Source: Nonomuraea jabiensis (GTDB lineage: Bacteria > Actinomycetota > Actinomycetes > Streptosporangiales > Streptosporangiaceae). From it: a stretch of DNA of 64,000 nt. Below, piece by piece: positions 25,196 through 32,949 of the stretch. The position numbers and the translations under genes are program-made. The number at the start of each line of letters is the position of its first letter. Positions within the stretch are counted from its first letter, which is position 1. The stretch lies in the NCBI RefSeq assembly GCF_014204795.1, contig NZ_JACHMB010000001.1, forward strand, positions 10,614,501 through 10,678,500, read 5' to 3'. A model generated the notes under the pieces. That model was given only the letters and a program-made list of their open reading frames with translations, did not search any database and was not told the origin of the DNA.

Positions 25196-25728
25196 AGGGC
25201 CGCCGGGACGCCGGCGCGGGTCCGGACCACCGTTCCGCTGACCGGCTGCGGGTTGCGGATCAGGTTGAGTATGGGGCACACCCGCTCGACCTCGGCGTGC
25301 AGGTTCGCCAGTTCCTCGTCCGAGGCGGGCGAGTCGATCAGCACCTCGTAGGTGAAGTTGTGCGGGTACACGGGAATGTCGCCGTCGCCCGGCTGCTGGG
25401 CTCTGGGGTCGTATTCGGCCTGTACGTCCACTTCCAGCGCGTCGATGGGCACCGCCAGCTCGGCCGCCTTGATCAGGAAGATGTGCGTGACGCAGCTGCC
25501 CAGAACGCCGGCCTGCAGTTCGGGCGAGGTGGGCCCAAGGTCGTAGCCGGCGAAGTCGGGACCGCTGTCGCTGATGATCTGGAAGTCCCTGATCCTGATG
25601 CGCCGGATCCCGCTGCGGCCTTCGGCGGTGACGTGGGCTCGCAGCGGCACCGGCCCGGCGGCGGGTGCCTCCCGGCGGGCCAGCAGGGCGGCGCGTTTGT
25701 GTGACAGATACTCGCGTAGGGTGCTCAT
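25192..25728 (-). CDS. OsmC-family protein
   Basis: A 178-residue OsmC/Ohr-fold protein. The typical central helix with a Cys is ELQAGVLGSCVTHIFLIKAA, followed by the VDVQAEYDPRA strand and the C-terminal LHAEVERVCPILNLIRNP with the second Cys. Those two Cys residues correspond to the peroxidatic pair. ATG 25728 is chosen over an upstream in-frame start because homology begins at STLREYLSHKRAALLARR. It probably reduces organic peroxides or acts in sulfur chemistry. Confidence 0.8.
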   Translation of the reverse strand: MSTLREYLSHKRAALLARREAPAAGPVPLRAHVTAEGRSGIRRIRIRDFQIISDSGPDFAGYDLGPTSPELQAGVLGSCVTHIFLIKAAELAVPIDALEVDVQAEYDPRAQQPGDGDIPVYPHNFTYEVLIDSPASDEELANLHAEVERVCPILNLIRNPQPVSGTVVRTRAGVPAAL

Positions 25729-25810
25729 GGTCTTTCTCGTCTGATCAGCGCAGGTCACGGGGTCGAGCTGGACGCAGGGGGCCGGGTGGCCGGATGGACC
25801 TGCTCGCGGG

Positions 25811-26719
25811 TCATCGGCCTCGCCCGTGCGGCGAGTCCCAGTCGGCGGGCAGCCCCTCGGTCGTCTCCCTGAAGGCGGGCCGCTGGTAGAGGTCGCGGGC
25901 GTACGGCCACAGGTGCTCGAAGTCGCTCAGCGTCCGCTCGCTGATGAGGTCGCCGCGGTTGTACTCGGAGTCGAACCTGGCCAGCGTCACCCACAGCCGC
26001 ACGTCGGCCTCGGTGATCGTGTCGCCGGCCAGGAACCGCTGCCCGGCCAGGCGCTCGTCCAGCCGTTCCAGGGCCGCGATGACGCGGTGGCGCTCGTTCT
26101 CGCGGTCCTCCTCGGTGGTGGCGCGGGCCACGCGGGAGACGCCGGCGTTGATGTCGTAGTAGATCCAGCCGTTGAGTTTGTTGATCTCCGGGCGGAGCCT
26201 GTCCGGGTAGAGGTCGACGGAGGTGTCGGCCCACTGCTCGAACTGGGTGGCCAGGTCGATGGTGATGTCGGGGAAGTGGTTGCTGACGATCCCGCCCGTG
26301 CGCCGGTCCCAGAGCACGGGGACCGAGATGTGGCCGCCGTACCCGTGCTCGGTGGCCTCGTACGCCTGCTCCAGCAGGGTGAAGCCGTTGACCGGGTCGG
26401 GGCCGCGGCGCTCCCTGAACGCCCAGCCGCGGCCGTCGCGCTCGTCGTCGACGTACGACAGCGAGACCACGTCCTCCAGGCCCTTGAGCTTGCGGACGAT
26501 GGCGGCGCGCTGGGCGTACGGGCAGACCCAGGCGACGTAGAGGTGGTAGCGGCCGGGCTCGGCAAGGAACCCGCTGGAGCCGTCGGCGGTGACGCGGCCC
26601 TGGAAGGGGTAGATCGGGCGGTTCCAGTCCGGCGAGAGGTGCAGACGGCCGGGGCCGTAATGACCGTATGCGGTGTGGTCGACGGGACTTGCGTAGACCG
26701 GCGTCTGGGTGATGGGCAC
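25811..26719 (-). CDS. Xi-class glutathione transferase-like protein (YqjG/ECM4 family)
   Basis: A 302-residue protein of the glutathionyl-hydroquinone reductase family. The active-site Cys is Cys66 in VAWVCPYAQR (usually WACPWAHR), with SVPVLWDRRTGGIVSN in the thioredoxin fold and AGQRFLAGDTITEADVRLW in the helical domain. GTG 26719 has GGAGAA upstream. Actinomycetes make mycothiol rather than glutathione, so the physiological thiol is uncertain. The gene sits in the sulfur-related cluster. Confidence 0.85.
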   Translation of the reverse strand: MPITQTPVYASPVDHTAYGHYGPGRLHLSPDWNRPIYPFQGRVTADGSSGFLAEPGRYHLYVAWVCPYAQRAAIVRKLKGLEDVVSLSYVDDERDGRGWAFRERRGPDPVNGFTLLEQAYEATEHGYGGHISVPVLWDRRTGGIVSNHFPDITIDLATQFEQWADTSVDLYPDRLRPEINKLNGWIYYDINAGVSRVARATTEEDRENERHRVIAALERLDERLAGQRFLAGDTITEADVRLWVTLARFDSEYNRGDLISERTLSDFEHLWPYARDLYQRPAFRETTEGLPADWDSPHGRGR

Positions 26720-26786
26720 GGGTTCTCCGGGTTCGAAGAGTCGGGATGGGCCAGGATGCGGCCGAGGAGGCCACGCCCCGGCGGTG

Positions 26787-26945
26787 TCAGTGAGCGCCGG
26801 GGGCCGCCGACCGGCGCCACCAGGGCCGTCGCGGCACGGAGGGCTGCTCCTCCTGCTCGAGCTCGGCCTCGTCGTCCGGGAGGTCGTACCAGTGCGTGTC
26901 CCCCGAGAGGTCCGTGCGGACGGCCACGTCGCGGTCCTTGTTCAT
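26787..26945 (-). CDS. small acidic protein, probably leaderless
   Basis: A 52-codon ORF starting MNKDRDVAVRTDLSGDTHWY and rich in Asp/Glu (DLPDDEAELEQEEQ) before a basic end (RRPWWRRSA). A strong promoter ends 6 bases upstream of its ATG, so the transcript would start at or next to the start codon. It precedes the GST-like gene on the same strand. No family recognised; the promoter position is the main support. Confidence 0.55.
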   Translation of the reverse strand: MNKDRDVAVRTDLSGDTHWYDLPDDEAELEQEEQPSVPRRPWWRRSAAPGAH

Positions 26946-26951
26946 GCCGCC

Positions 26952-26980
26952 AATGTACGATCACTCGGCACAATAGTCAA
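26952..26980 (-). promoter_or_regulatory. promoter with TTGACT-17-TACATT and upstream AGTAGG element
   Basis: On the minus strand, TTGACT (26975-26980) and TACATT (26952-26957) are 17 bases apart. Upstream lies TAGTAGGGAAAG, directly before TTGACT. The same arrangement (CAGTAGGAAATG then TTGACT) precedes the leader peptide at 30228, suggesting a shared regulator. Confidence 0.65.
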
Positions 26981-27465
26981 CTTTCCCTACTAGCTTTATC
27001 GGGAATTCTTTGACGAAGGCGAGCGGGCCCTGCGCGGGGCGGTCCCCGACGTCGAACTGCGGGTCGTAGCCGCTGGCCAGGTAGAGGCGGACGGCCTCGG
27101 GCTGGCGCGGCCCGGTGGTCAGGTAGATCCGGCGGTACCCGCGGCGCAGCGCTTCCCGTTCCAGCTCCCGTACGACGAGGCGGCCGAGCCCCTCCCGGCG
27201 GTGGCGCGGGTGCGTCCACACGCGCTTGACCCTCGGCCGTCGCCGCGTCGTAGCGGCGGAACGCGCCGCCTGCCACGGTCTCGCCGCCCGACACCACGAT
27301 CAGGAACGCACCATACGGCGGCGCGAACTCGGACTCCGGATACCTCGCCAGCTCGTCGTTGGGCCCGTACCGGGAGGTGTACTCCAGCCTCAGCCCCGCC
27401 AGCAGCGGCGCGGCGGCCGGGTCCGACATGGGGACGAGCCGCACCTGCGCGGTGAGCTCGCTCAT
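26961..27465 (-). pseudogene. GNAT acetyltransferase with frameshift
   Basis: Two frames together make one GNAT protein. The first runs from ATG 27465 (MSELTAQVRLVPMSDP to AGGAFRRYDAATAEG). The second carries VKRVWTHPRHRREGLGRLVV and continues to the stop at 26961, with the acetyl-CoA loop R-R-E-G-L-G and VRLYLASGYDPQ near its end. The frames join at about 27227-27232, where one extra G (three instead of two) breaks the reading. ATG 27465 overlaps the binding-protein stop, so it was the last gene of the ABC transporter operon. A sequencing error is possible. Confidence 0.75.
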
Positions 27466-28439
27466 GACTCCTGCCGCGGCAGGCCCGGCGGGTTGATCTG
27501 CGACTTGGGGATCGCCTCGTTGCCCAGACCCCACCGGTCGAGCACCTCCTTGTACTTGCCGTTCTCGATCACGGTGTTGAGCGCCTCGTTGAGCGGCTTG
27601 ACCAGGCCGTTGTCCTTCTTGGTCATGGCCGCGATGAGCCCCTGCAGGTCCGGCCCCGCGCCGGAGAAGGTGCCGACGATCCTGGAACCGCCGCTGACGG
27701 CGATGTTGTAGGCGATGGTCGGGTTCGGCCCGAAGTACGCCTGGACGCGGCCGGACTTGAGCCCCAGCAGCACGTCACTGTACTTCTCGTAGTAGAGGAT
27801 CTCGACCGGCTTCAGCCCGGCGGCCTTGTTGTGCTTGTCCCAGTCGAGCAGGATCTTCTCCTGGTTCGTGCCCGACCCGACCGAGACGCGCAGCCCGGCG
27901 ATGTCGGCGGGCTTGGCGATCTGCTTGATCGGGCTGTTGTCGGGGACCTGCCAGCCGAGCTGGTCGACCCGGTACGTCGCGAAGTCGTAGGTGTCCTTGC
28001 GCTCCTCGGTGACCGTGACGTTGTTGAAGACCACCTCGTCCTTGCCGGACTTGGCGGCCAGGAACAGGTTCTCCCACGAGCTGATCTGCGGGGAGATCTC
28101 CAGGCCGAGCACGTCGGCCACGAGCTGGGCGAGGTCGGTCTCCACGCCGATCAGAGTGGTGTCGTCGTCGGCGCGGAACACCAGAGGCGCCGCGCCCTGG
28201 CCGCTGAAGCCCACCGCGAGCTTGCCGTCGGCGGCGATCTCCTTGGGCACCTGGGCGGCGATGGCGGCTACCTTGTCGACCCGTACCCGCTTCTGATCCG
28301 GGCTGAGGTTGATCTTCTTGCCCGCCACCACGGGGGCGGTGGCGGGCGACGGGGCGGTGACGGCGGGCTCGGCGCCGCAGGCTGCGGTCAGGAGGAGGAG
28401 CGCGGGCACGGCGAGGGCCCGCGCGAGCGAAGCGCGCAT
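27462..28439 (-). CDS. ABC transporter amino-acid-binding lipoprotein
   Basis: A 325-residue solute-binding protein of family 3. It has a lipoprotein signal (ALLLLTAACGAEP, lipobox Cys), the ligand-binding segment LIGVETDLAQLVADVLGLE, and SVGSGTNQEKILLDW and SGRVQAYFGPNPTIAYNIA. The operon order is permease, ATPase, binding protein, GNAT. Given the cysteine leader peptide upstream, cystine or another sulfur compound is the likely ligand (inference). Confidence 0.88.
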   Translation of the reverse strand: MRASLARALAVPALLLLTAACGAEPAVTAPSPATAPVVAGKKINLSPDQKRVRVDKVAAIAAQVPKEIAADGKLAVGFSGQGAAPLVFRADDDTTLIGVETDLAQLVADVLGLEISPQISSWENLFLAAKSGKDEVVFNNVTVTEERKDTYDFATYRVDQLGWQVPDNSPIKQIAKPADIAGLRVSVGSGTNQEKILLDWDKHNKAAGLKPVEILYYEKYSDVLLGLKSGRVQAYFGPNPTIAYNIAVSGGSRIVGTFSGAGPDLQGLIAAMTKKDNGLVKPLNEALNTVIENGKYKEVLDRWGLGNEAIPKSQINPPGLPRQES

Positions 28440-28459
28440 GTCATGGTGTCCTTAGGGAT

Positions 28460-29221
28460 TCAGAGAACCTTGCTGAGGAAGGTGCGGGTGCGTTCGTGGG
28501 CGGGGGCGTCCAGGAGCTGGGAGGGCGGTCCGAGCTCGACGATGCGGCCGGCGTCCATGAAGGCCACGGTGTCGGCCACCTCCCGGGCGAACCCGATCTC
28601 GTGGGTGACCACGATCATCGTGGTGCCGCCGCGGGCGAGGTCCTTGATGACGTCCAGCACCTCGCCCACGAGTTCGGGGTCCAGCGCCGAGGTCGGCTCG
28701 TCGAACAGCAGCAGCTTGGGCTCCAGGGCGAGCGCCCTGGCGATGGCGACCCGCTGCTGCTGCCCGCCCGACAGCGTGCGCGGGTAGGCGTCGGCCTTGT
28801 CCGCCAGCCCCACCCGGGCCAGCAGCCGCTCGGCCAGCGGCGCCACCTCGGCCCGCGGTCGGCGCTGGGCCGACAGCGGGGCCTCCATGAGGTTCTGCCT
28901 GACCGTGAGGTGCGGGAACAGGTTGAACGACTGGAAGACGAACCCGATCTGGGTGCGTTGCCGCAGCACCTCGCGTTCCGGCAGCTCGTACAGGCGGTCG
29001 CCGGCCTGCCGGTAGCCGAGCAGCTGCCCGTCGACGTGGACCGAGCCGCGGTCCACCTTCTCCAGGTGGTTGATCGTCCGCAGGAGCGTGGACTTCCCCG
29101 ACCCCGAGGGGCCCAGGATCACCAGGACCTGCCCCTGGCGGACGTCCAGGTCCACGCCGCGCAGCACGTGCAGGGCGCCGAAGCTCTTGTGCACGCCGCG
29201 TAACTTCACCATGGCGCTCAC
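28460..29221 (-). CDS. ABC transporter ATP-binding protein (polar amino acid type)
   Basis: About 253 residues with Walker A (VILGPSGSGKSTLLRTINHL), the Q-loop (GFVFQSFNLFPHLT), the signature (TLSGGQQQRVAIARALA), Walker B (LLLFDEPTSALDPE) and the switch His (IVVTHEIGFAREVAD). This is the GlnQ/TcyC-type subgroup. GTG 29221 overlaps the permease stop (GTGA); ATG 29212 is an alternative three codons later. Confidence 0.93.
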   Translation of the reverse strand: MSAMVKLRGVHKSFGALHVLRGVDLDVRQGQVLVILGPSGSGKSTLLRTINHLEKVDRGSVHVDGQLLGYRQAGDRLYELPEREVLRQRTQIGFVFQSFNLFPHLTVRQNLMEAPLSAQRRPRAEVAPLAERLLARVGLADKADAYPRTLSGGQQQRVAIARALALEPKLLLFDEPTSALDPELVGEVLDVIKDLARGGTTMIVVTHEIGFAREVADTVAFMDAGRIVELGPPSQLLDAPAHERTRTFLSKVL

Positions 29222-30084
29222 GCGCGCCCCCTGCCGTAGTGCCGCTCCACGTAGTACTGCACGATCGACAGGGCAGTGGTCAGGATGAGGTACCAGATGG
29301 CCGCGACCAGCAGCAGCGCCATGACCCTGCCGTTGCGGTTGTAGATCACCTGCACCTGGTAGAACAGCTCCGGCAGCGCCATGATGTAGACGACCGAGGT
29401 GCCCTTGACCAGGCCGATGATCTCGTTGCCGGCGGTGGGCACGATGGTCCGCATGGCCTGCGGCAGGATGATCCGGAAGAGCCGCCGTGCCGGCGGCAAC
29501 CCCAGGGCGGCCGCCGCCTCCCGCTGCCCGTGGTCCACCGACAGCAGGCCGCCGCGGACGATCTCGGCGGCGTACGCGGCCTGGTGCAGCGCCAGCCCGA
29601 GCGCCGCCGCGGTCAGCGGCCCGATCAGGTCCATCGTGCCGAAGTCGAAGAACGCCGGCCCGAACGGCACGCCCACCGAGAGCCTGGGGTAGAGCAGCGC
29701 GAGGTTGTACCAGAACAGCAGTTGCAGGATGAGCGGCACCGACCGGAACAGCCACACGTATGCCCAGGCCACCGACGACAGCAGCCGGTTGGGCGAGAGC
29801 CGCATCAGCGCCAGGATCGCGCCCAGCAGGAACCCGAGCGCGATGCCCAGCGCGGTCAGCTCCAGCGTGAGCAGCACCGAGCGCACCACCGACGGCGCGA
29901 ACAGGTACTGCCCGACGACGGGCCACTCCCACGCGGGGTTGGTGATCAGGGCGCTGGCGACCATGGCCAGGATGACGAGTACGCCGGCCCCGGCCAGCCA
30001 CCGCAGCGGGTGCCGGGCCGTGACCACTTCCGGCGGCCGCTCCGCGTCCTGGCGGGAGACCTCCTGGACCTCGGGCAACGTCAC
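29218..30084 (-). CDS. ABC transporter permease (polar amino acid/cystine type)
   Basis: A 288-residue HisM-type permease with five or more membrane segments (AGVLVILAMVASALI, VLLTLELTALGIALGFLLG) and the EAA loop QREAAAALGLPPARRLFRII. First structural gene of the operon, 69 bases downstream of the cysteine leader peptide stop, which leaves room for attenuation structure. Confidence 0.92.
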   Translation of the reverse strand: MTLPEVQEVSRQDAERPPEVVTARHPLRWLAGAGVLVILAMVASALITNPAWEWPVVGQYLFAPSVVRSVLLTLELTALGIALGFLLGAILALMRLSPNRLLSSVAWAYVWLFRSVPLILQLLFWYNLALLYPRLSVGVPFGPAFFDFGTMDLIGPLTAAALGLALHQAAYAAEIVRGGLLSVDHGQREAAAALGLPPARRLFRIILPQAMRTIVPTAGNEIIGLVKGTSVVYIMALPELFYQVQVIYNRNGRVMALLLVAAIWYLILTTALSIVQYYVERHYGRGRA

Positions 30085-30153
30085 GAGCCGCCTCCACTTC
30101 TGATCACGGATCGCTCCACTTGGAGAGGGGGGTGGACGGGTGAGATCTCGTGA

Positions 30154-30228
30154 TCAGCGACACTGCGCGCTGGCGACGTGGCCGTGGTCCACGTGCGGGC
30201 GCCGGGTCAGGTTCGCGGCCTGGCTCAT
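30154..30228 (-). CDS. cysteine-type leader peptide (attenuator uORF)
   Basis: A 24-residue ORF. After MSQAAN it reads LTRRPHVDHGHVASAQCR and stops. This is the pattern of actinomycete 'putative leader peptides' found upstream of sulfur-metabolism operons (RxHVD....S..C). The ATG lies 7 bases after a TAGCTT -10 box, so the mRNA is leaderless. In mycobacteria such leaderless uORFs sense Cys-tRNA by ribosome stalling and control the downstream operon (established for related cases). Here the controlled operon is the ABC transporter at 30084-27462. Confidence 0.8.
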   Translation of the reverse strand: MSQAANLTRRPHVDHGHVASAQCR

Positions 30229-30235
30229 GACCACG

Positions 30236-30264
30236 AAGCTACGAGCCGGATCGCCCAAAGTCAA
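30236..30264 (-). promoter_or_regulatory. promoter TTGACT-17-TAGCTT for the leader peptide/ABC operon
   Basis: TTGACT (30259-30264) and TAGCTT (30236-30241) on the minus strand are separated by 17 bases. CAGTAGGAAATG directly upstream repeats the element at the 26.98 kb promoter. The start codon at 30228 falls at the predicted transcription start. Confidence 0.7.
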
Positions 30265-30287
30265 CATTTCCTACTGGATATACATAG

Positions 30288-30803
30288 TTATCCCTCGGAG
30301 GCGCCGGGGCCGTGTTCTTCGATCTTGCCCCCGAGTTTCCCGCTCAGTTCCTGCATGAAGGACTTGGACTTGGCCGACAGTGCCCATCGATCGCCGACGA
30401 GGTAGAGGCCGCCGTACATCTCGGCGTAGTCAAGCCACTCCCGCTGGCCTTCAGCCGTGACGAAGTCCAGGAACACATACGGAATCCCGTCCCTGGTGCA
30501 CTCCCCTTTTCGGTAGTCCAGGGCCTTGAGGGTGATCTCGGCGGTGCAGCCGATGGTGGCCGCCAGTTGCTCGACGGTGTACGTGCGGGAGGCGTTCCCT
30601 CCGGCGGCGGCAGTGCTCACAGCCGGCTTCGGCCCGCCGCCCGCCTCGGCCTGCACACCGCAGCCGGTGAGGGTGAGCGCCGAGGTGACGGCGAGCGACA
30701 GGACGAGGCCGCCGCGATCTCGCCTCCCGATGACGCCGGTCAGACGCGCCGCAGCCGCCGGCGCGGCGTCTTGAGCGCATCGCGGTCGGGAGAAGCCAGC
30801 CAT
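30288..30803 (-). CDS. hypothetical lipoprotein
   Basis: A 171-residue protein with a lipobox LTLTGCG (Cys near residue 48). A Gly/Ala-rich linker and a small domain follow (YTVEQLAATIGCTAEITLKA, EWLDYAEMYGGLYLVGDRWA). The N-terminal 30 residues are basic and unusually long for a signal, so a later start near GGLVLSLAVTSAL is possible. No family recognised. Confidence 0.65.
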   Translation of the reverse strand: MAGFSRPRCAQDAAPAAAARLTGVIGRRDRGGLVLSLAVTSALTLTGCGVQAEAGGGPKPAVSTAAAGGNASRTYTVEQLAATIGCTAEITLKALDYRKGECTRDGIPYVFLDFVTAEGQREWLDYAEMYGGLYLVGDRWALSAKSKSFMQELSGKLGGKIEEHGPGASEG

Positions 30804-30921
30804 GATGTTGCCCTTTCTCGCACCTGATGTGGCCTTGTTCCTGGCGATGTTCCTGGCGATGAGGAAGACGTGGCCGGTCGCCGGGCCACGCCGTACCTCT
30901 CTTCTGCCAGGTGATTCAGGG

Positions 30922-32790
30922 TCAGCGGCAGCGTCTGCCGCTGTTGATGCAGTCGACGACCCTCCCCATCTGCTGCTCGTCCATCAGGTTGATGAAGTCG
31001 CTGTGGTCGGTGACGGGCTTGTGCAGTTCCTCGGGAAAAGTGTCGACGGCGAAGTTGGGGCCCTGCGGCACGTTGTAGACGAGCCGGTGTTCCAGCGCGG
31101 GAATGGGCTGGAAGCCCTGCGGGCAGCTACCGTCGGCCTGCGGGAAGGTGACATGGGTGCGGTGGTTGGCGCTGTCGACGTTCTGGCCGTCCCAGCAACT
31201 CTGGAAATCGAAGACCCGCACCAGCCTGCTGCCTCGCGGGCAGAGCGGGTACTTGTCCGTCAACTGGCGGTTCTCGAACCCGGTGCACGTCCATCCGGCG
31301 TTGGCTTCGGCCCCACCGACCCGGGCGTTACCGGTGATGATGCGGAGGAACTGCGGAGCCGCCACCACCTTGGCGGTCGGGTTGCCCTTGAAGGTGATCT
31401 GTACCGAGACCGGGGTGAGGATCTTGCCGACGTTCAGGTCGAGCCCGCCGCCTCGCTGATTGGCGTCGAATTCCTCCTGCCCCAGGGCCCTCAGTACGGG
31501 CCAGTAATGTGAGGACTTGTCACCGTTGCGGCAGGTGGTACTGGCCGCCAGCAGGCTCTCATTGGTGGACTGGTTGTTGGTGGACTCGTTGCCCACGTAG
31601 TCGTGCGTGTGCTGCGCGCCGTTGGAGACGCCGGGCGCCACGATGACGTTGTCAGAGTTGAAGATCCGCCCCTCGTTGCGGCCGCAGTCCACGCTGAACG
31701 TTCCCCTGGAGCCGTCCTGCTGCGGGCGGGGCGTTCTCACATTCGGCTGTACAGAACGGATGTCAACGAAGTCGTCCGGGACCGGCCCCCTGGCCTGGCC
31801 GCCGCCGTTTCCATTGTTCTCGCCGTTACCGCCGTTGTCGCCATTTCCTTCGTTTCCGTTGTCTCCTCCGTCTCCGTTGTTTTCGCCGTTCCCGTTGCCC
31901 GGATTGCCATTCCGAAGCTCACATGCCGCCAGGGTTCGGAGGCTGGCCGGGGCTTGGGCGCCGGCGCGCTGGAAGGCGATCTGGATCCGCTGAAGGGTCG
32001 CCGTCCGCTTGTCCCGCAGCGGTCCGAGGATCGCGTTCTGGACGAAATTCGGACCGCCCTGTCCCGCCGAGCCTGCCAGCCGCCGATTCGCCTCAGCGAT
32101 CTGGCTCTCCAACTGCTGCAGGTTCCGCTCGACTTCCGCCTGAGCGCGATCGGGGACCTGGCCCAGCCTGTCAGCTACATCGGGACAGGAGATTTGACCA
32201 GCGGCACCACCGTTGCCCTGATTACCGTCGCCCTGGTCGCCGTTGTTCTGGTCACCGTTGTTCTGGTCGCCGTCGCCGTTGTTCTGGTTACCGTTGCCCT
32301 GCTCGCCGTCGCCGTTGTTCTGCTCGCCATTGCCCTGGTCGCCGTTGTTGTTCCCGGTCTCATCGTCCTGCACAGTGCAGCCGGCCAAGCCCTGGAGGCC
32401 GGTCGGGGCTTGGGCGCCGGCGCGCTGGAAGGCGATCTGGATCCGCTGAAGGGTCGCCGTCCGCTTGTCCCGCAGCGGTCCGAGGATCGCATTCTGGACG
32501 AAATTCGGACCACCCTGCCCCGCCGAGCCCGCCAGCCGCCGATTCGCCTCAGCGATCTGGCTCTCCAACTGCTGCAGGTTCCGCTCGACTTCCGCCTGAG
32601 CGCGATCGGGAACTTGGCCCACCCTGTCCGCAACAGAGGGGCAGGAGATGGCGGGCGCGAAGGCCGTACCGGATGCCCCGCGTGCTGCCGCGTCAGCGGT
32701 GCCAGCCGTGAGACCGCTGCTCATGACAGCCAGGGCCGTGAGCACACCCGCCGTCCTTCGGTGGACGCGGGAGCCAGGTTGATGTCTCAT
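30922..32790 (-). CDS. secreted DUF1996 protein with duplicated N-terminal domain
   Basis: 622 residues with a signal peptide (AVMSSGLTAGTADAAA). Two nearly identical helical modules (each starting CP.VADR.GQVPDRAQAEVE) are separated by an Asn/Gly/Gln/Asp low-complexity linker. A second N/G/D linker leads to a C-terminal DUF1996 domain (GAQHTHDYVGN, SSHYWPVLRAL, NHRTHVTFP, LEHRLVYNVP), seen in actinomycete and fungal secreted proteins of unknown function. His residues recur throughout the DUF1996 part. The modules are helical and could mediate oligomerisation. Confidence 0.85.
   Translation of the reverse strand: MRHQPGSRVHRRTAGVLTALAVMSSGLTAGTADAAARGASGTAFAPAISCPSVADRVGQVPDRAQAEVERNLQQLESQIAEANRRLAGSAGQGGPNFVQNAILGPLRDKRTATLQRIQIAFQRAGAQAPTGLQGLAGCTVQDDETGNNNGDQGNGEQNNGDGEQGNGNQNNGDGDQNNGDQNNGDQGDGNQGNGGAAGQISCPDVADRLGQVPDRAQAEVERNLQQLESQIAEANRRLAGSAGQGGPNFVQNAILGPLRDKRTATLQRIQIAFQRAGAQAPASLRTLAACELRNGNPGNGNGENNGDGGDNGNEGNGDNGGNGENNGNGGGQARGPVPDDFVDIRSVQPNVRTPRPQQDGSRGTFSVDCGRNEGRIFNSDNVIVAPGVSNGAQHTHDYVGNESTNNQSTNESLLAASTTCRNGDKSSHYWPVLRALGQEEFDANQRGGGLDLNVGKILTPVSVQITFKGNPTAKVVAAPQFLRIITGNARVGGAEANAGWTCTGFENRQLTDKYPLCPRGSRLVRVFDFQSCWDGQNVDSANHRTHVTFPQADGSCPQGFQPIPALEHRLVYNVPQGPNFAVDTFPEELHKPVTDHSDFINLMDEQQMGRVVDCINSGRRCR
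31949..32193. repeat. direct repeat copy 1 inside the DUF1996 gene
   Basis: About 245 bases nearly identical to 32405-32649 (offset 456), for example the shared run from GGGGCTTGGGCGCCGG onward. It encodes the second helical module. Confidence 0.9.
32405..32649. repeat. direct repeat copy 2 inside the DUF1996 gene
   Basis: Partner of 31949-32193; encodes the first helical module. The small number of DNA differences suggests recent duplication or gene conversion. Confidence 0.9.
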
Positions 32791-32949
32791 AAATCCCTCT
32801 CTCCCTCTGTAGATGCGGCCGGGCCTTCAGACTCGTGAGGCTGCATCCACGAAGGGGGTCGCGGCCGTCGTCAGAACGAGATACGCGCCCCCGAGGCCTC
32901 AAGTTCGACATCAAGTAGAAGTTGGCCGGGATCCCGCGTCAGGTGCGTC

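Noticed and set aside
32223..32355. Regular short repeats that might suggest a CRISPR array.
   Set aside because: The unit is an in-frame codon repeat of the linker in the DUF1996 protein, without unique spacers.
31603..32838. Plus-strand frame with many valines resembling a membrane protein.
   Set aside because: Mirror of the repetitive N/G/Q-rich linkers in the DUF1996 gene; low-complexity artefact.
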